NCBI GenBank assembly: GCA_913063225.1
Contig: CAJXYP010000005.1
Location: 59,739-123,738, forward strand
From: an uncultured Cellvibrionales bacterium
GTDB taxonomy: Bacteria; Pseudomonadota; Gammaproteobacteria; Pseudomonadales; GM7GCV1
Reading direction: 5' to 3'
Length of the DNA: 64,000 nt
The notes under the pieces: generated by a model
Database searches by the model: none
The model's input: only the letters and a program-made list of their open reading frames with translations
What the model was told of the DNA's origin: nothing
Part shown: in pieces, positions 61,565-64,000 of the stretch
How the letters are laid out: every line of letters starts with the position of its first letter
Numbering within the stretch: position 1 is the first letter of the stretch
Made by a program: the position numbers and the translations under genes

Positions 61565-62944
61565 CTATTTTATTTTAAGGCTATAGGCCAATATTCCACT
61601 CAAAAACATCGGGATAGCAAACAACATAAAGTTAGTTTTCATATCCATACCGCCTTCGATCAAAAACCCTGCAAGGGCTGGCCCAATAACTGCACCAATT
61701 CGCCCAACTCCGATAGCCCAACCAACTCCAGTTGCGCGAATACTGCTTGGATACATCTTTGCCGCGCAGGCATACAATCCAGTAAACCCACCCTGCATAA
61801 AGATACCAATTACCAGTATCAGCGTTAGTGAGCCGACAAAAGACAAATCGGTATTGGAGAAAACCAACATCAAAAGTGCGGAACAGCTTAGAAATGCGCC
61901 ACAGCTGGCACTTAAGGGCAAGCGCGTAGCGAGGCTCCCCAGTAAAATTACTCCAATAATGGCGCCAATATTAAACAGCGAGAATGCCTGGCCACCTTGG
62001 TCACGCGTATACCCGGAGTTTTCAAACATATAGGGAATCCAACTCATCATAAAATATAATGTGAACAGGCCAAAAAAGAACGTAGCCCACAATTGAATTG
62101 TTTTTCCTAGCATTTCCTTTTTAACGAGCCCGGCAAAATTATCAAAGATTCCCAAAATGGTACCCAAAGCACCACTTGCCCGGCCAACCTCTGCCGGTGG
62201 AAGGGACTCAACCTGATCTTTATCAATGCGCCGCAGAATCGCGTTAGCCTTATTAAGTGCATTTTCGGGTTGTTTAGTGACCAAAAACTGCAGTGATTCT
62301 GGCAGTAAGAAATAGCTCACCCCGGCAATAATGAGGGTCATAAATCCGCCAAAAAAGAAGACTCCTTGCCATCCCCAAGCGTCGATTAAGCTAGGCCCGA
62401 AAGCACCGCCCAACATTGCCCCAGCGGGATATCCCACAATAGCGATGGTAACCGCCATAGCTTTGTATTTTTCCGGAGAGTACTCGGATGCGATTGCGGG
62501 AATACTCGCCAGCATGGCACCAACGCCCAAACCGGTAAGGAACCTTACGATAAAGAACTGAATAAAGTTATCAACAAACGCCGTTAATAACATAAGCGCG
62601 GCAATGCTCGAAATTGAGGTCAATATAACTTTTCTTCTGCCAACAAGGTCTGCCAATGACCCAAGAAACATTGCACCTAAGCACATCCCCCCCAAGGCAA
62701 TTCCGTCAAGTAACCCTAACTGACTCGCAGTTAATCCAATATCAGCAGCAATTGCTGTTTTGCTGACAGCAATTGTCGTTATATCGAACCCATCTAATAT
62801 ATTTAGAAGCACACAAGTCGCAATAATAACTATCTGCGCTAGATTAAATGGTGCTTCATCGATTTGGCTATAAATATCAGCTGCCGAGCCGTACTTTTTA
62901 GGTGTATTCAAACCTATCTCCCTAGCAGTTTTTATGTACTTCAC
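61565..62944 (-). CDS. MFS aromatic acid:H+ symporter (AAHS/PcaK type)
   Basis: A 459-aa inner-membrane transporter with twelve helices. Helix 1 carries the aromatic-symporter signature LNILDGFDITTIAV, and the loop after helix 2 the MFS motif GSLADLVGRRKVIL. RFLTGLGVGAMLASIPAIASEYSPEKYKA and GGFTGLYACAAKMYPSSIRATGVGW, in pieces, also match PcaK/AAHS proteins. It probably imports a hydroxybenzoate or related acid feeding the pathways in this window. It follows the cytochrome c gene by 24 bp on the same strand. Confidence 0.9.
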   Translation of the reverse strand: MKYIKTAREIGLNTPKKYGSAADIYSQIDEAPFNLAQIVIIATCVLLNILDGFDITTIAVSKTAIAADIGLTASQLGLLDGIALGGMCLGAMFLGSLADLVGRRKVILTSISSIAALMLLTAFVDNFIQFFIVRFLTGLGVGAMLASIPAIASEYSPEKYKAMAVTIAIVGYPAGAMLGGAFGPSLIDAWGWQGVFFFGGFMTLIIAGVSYFLLPESLQFLVTKQPENALNKANAILRRIDKDQVESLPPAEVGRASGALGTILGIFDNFAGLVKKEMLGKTIQLWATFFFGLFTLYFMMSWIPYMFENSGYTRDQGGQAFSLFNIGAIIGVILLGSLATRLPLSASCGAFLSCSALLMLVFSNTDLSFVGSLTLILVIGIFMQGGFTGLYACAAKMYPSSIRATGVGWAIGVGRIGAVIGPALAGFLIEGGMDMKTNFMLFAIPMFLSGILAYSLKIK

Positions 62945-62968
62945 AAACGACTAAAATATATCTAACCA

Positions 62969-63400
62969 TTATTCGGCACGATCTTTTGCATCTTCGAGAA
63001 TAGTATTTAAAGCCGGAATATCAACTATTTCCGGCGGGGTATCTTTAAAGGAACGAATATATGCGTAGATATCCAAAGCATTTTCATCTGATATTACTTG
63101 TTGTGAATAGCTCGGCATATTTTGAGTTGGCAAACTAGGATTTAGATCACCTCGAGCACGCAAATAGGTTAGAAATAGTTGCTCGCTAGACATTAAAACG
63201 CTTACGTCATTGGCTAAATTTCGTTTGCCAATGCCAGTGTACCCGTGACACCCATAACACCCCTGTTCATAGTAGTGTTGTTTGCCATTATCGGCGTCGC
63301 CAGATATGGTTCCAAAGGGTATTTGCGCTAGCACTCCGGAGGTATGTGTCAAACCCGCAAGTATTGAAACGGCTAGTACTTTATTTATAAGTTTACTCAC
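62969..63400 (-). CDS. Small periplasmic c-type cytochrome
   Basis: A 143-aa protein with signal peptide VLAVSILAGLTHTSGVLA and one heme-binding CXXCH motif (EQGCYGCHGYTGIG). A methionine ligand is likely in TQNMPSYSQQVIS. The fold is class I, as in electron carriers of dehydrogenases. It lies between a thiamine-diphosphate enzyme gene (6 bp) and the aromatic transporter gene, so it may take electrons from an oxidation step of the same pathway. Confidence 0.88.
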   Translation of the reverse strand: MSKLINKVLAVSILAGLTHTSGVLAQIPFGTISGDADNGKQHYYEQGCYGCHGYTGIGKRNLANDVSVLMSSEQLFLTYLRARGDLNPSLPTQNMPSYSQQVISDENALDIYAYIRSFKDTPPEIVDIPALNTILEDAKDRAE

Positions 63401-63406
63401 TCTGAA

Positions 63407-64000
63407 CTACCTCGGTTGAGTTAATACATCAATCAAATATGGCTCGCCATTCAGAACCGATTCGATACCACGTTGATAAGCTGCAGCAAGTTCGTTGGGG
63501 TCAGAAATGGGGCCTTCACTTGCAACTCCATAGCCTGCCGCCAACTTCGCATAGTCGATATAAGGGTCTCTAAAGGTCGTGCCGATATGAGCTCTATCTG
63601 TGCCGCGGCCGCGCACGCCCGCCATGTACGTCAGATACATCAGCTCCATGTGCCAAGCTCGATTGTTGTGCATAATTGTAAGCATTGGTAAACGATGATG
63701 TGCCGCTGTCCAGAGTGCGCCTGGCGCGTAATTAAGATCACCATCTCCTTGGATATTTATAACAATGCGCTTGCGTTCTCTCGCGGCCAATGCGGCTCCC
63801 GTACATGCGCCAATACAATATCCAAGTGCTGATGCAGGATAAACACCGAGATAACTATAGGGCTTATCGTGATCCCATAAATCTGCGTGATGTCGGCTGG
63901 AGAAGTTTGATGGCGAGGCCAAGCACCAATCAAGGTCTTTTATCTGGGGCCAAAGTTCAGCATAGAGCCTAGCCAAACTCACAGGAGATGAGTCCCATCC
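63407..64000 (-). CDS. Thiamine-diphosphate-dependent enzyme, C-terminal part (5' end beyond window)
   Basis: The frame is open through the right edge (residues GWDSSPVSLARLYAEL continue upstream), so the GTG at 63982 is internal and only the last 198 codons are seen. The diphosphate-binding motif is GDGDLNYAPGALWTAAHH followed by HNNRAWHME, the GDG-x-NN pattern of acetolactate synthase/benzoylformate decarboxylase enzymes. Other parts include SALGYCIGACTGAALAARERKRIV. A decarboxylase of an aromatic 2-oxoacid would fit the neighbouring aromatic transporter and cytochrome, but this is inferred. Confidence 0.85.
   Translation of the reverse strand, partial: GWDSSPVSLARLYAELWPQIKDLDWCLASPSNFSSRHHADLWDHDKPYSYLGVYPASALGYCIGACTGAALAARERKRIVINIQGDGDLNYAPGALWTAAHHRLPMLTIMHNNRAWHMELMYLTYMAGVRGRGTDRAHIGTTFRDPYIDYAKLAAGYGVASEGPISDPNELAAAYQRGIESVLNGEPYLIDVLTQPR

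Overview
The window looks like a chromosome segment of an aerobic, Gram-negative, probably gammaproteobacterial (marine-type) heterotroph. Supporting signs are a CobB-type sirtuin, BolA, cytochrome c maturation protein CcmF, two ordinary bacterial tRNA-Arg genes with encoded CCA, a TonB-dependent receptor, Tat-exported enzymes and many LysR regulators. The class is inferred: GlnE has features I associate with alphaproteobacterial enzymes, so the order is left open.

Layout. 1-5.3 kb: 3'-truncated ccmF, an arsenosugar-type set (radical SAM ArsS plus two partner glycosyltransferases), a sirtuin and BolA. 5.3-7.5 kb: tRNA-Arg(ACG), an SRPBCC/GyrI-like protein, a DUF2892 membrane protein with an FNR-like box, and tRNA-Arg(TCG). 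7.5-12 kb: a small integrative element abutting tRNA-Arg(TCG), with a membrane protein and methyltransferase as cargo, a tyrosine integrase overlapping an excisionase-like gene, an HUH replication initiator with an inverted-repeat cluster at its start, and small unknown genes. 12-17.3 kb: MAPEG protein, flavin reductase, a decayed FG-GAP gene, DUF4159 protein and PhoX. 17.3-28.8 kb: GlnE, secreted proteins, an aldo/keto reductase, and a ketone-body-type operon (CoA-transferase A/B plus thiolase) divergent from a LysR gene, then a DUF6152/lipoprotein pair ending in a strong terminator.

28.8-39.3 kb: a complete protocatechuate 4,5-cleavage cluster (ligK, ligU/galD, ligJ, ligI, ligA, ligB, ligC). 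It is divergent from an unusual LysR regulator with two DNA-binding domains, and is followed by a broken aldo/keto reductase and a two-subunit molybdenum hydroxylase. The set converts protocatechuate to pyruvate and oxaloacetate.

39.3-56.3 kb: an N-truncated amidohydrolase, DoxX, a TonB receptor, a LuxR regulator, a second amidohydrolase with an apparent frameshift in its signal peptide, and then a homoprotocatechuate-type (Hpa) cluster. The Hpa set covers ring cleavage to succinate, but its dioxygenase is a LigA/LigB-type two-subunit enzyme rather than canonical HpaD. Next to it lies an MhpB-like dioxygenase with an NTF2-like protein and an FAH-family enzyme. A perfect 16-bp palindrome sits in the divergent hpaE/hpaG promoter and again upstream of the TonB receptor, suggesting one regulon under the MarR-family HpaR.

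56.3-64 kb: a DUF6152 fusion protein, LysR and MFS genes in divergent orientation, a glutathione transferase, an aromatic-acid:H+ symporter-type MFS protein, a small cytochrome c and the C-terminal part of a thiamine-diphosphate enzyme cut by the right edge. The overall theme is catabolism of lignin- or phenolic-derived aromatics. No complete insertion sequence and no CRISPR array was seen.
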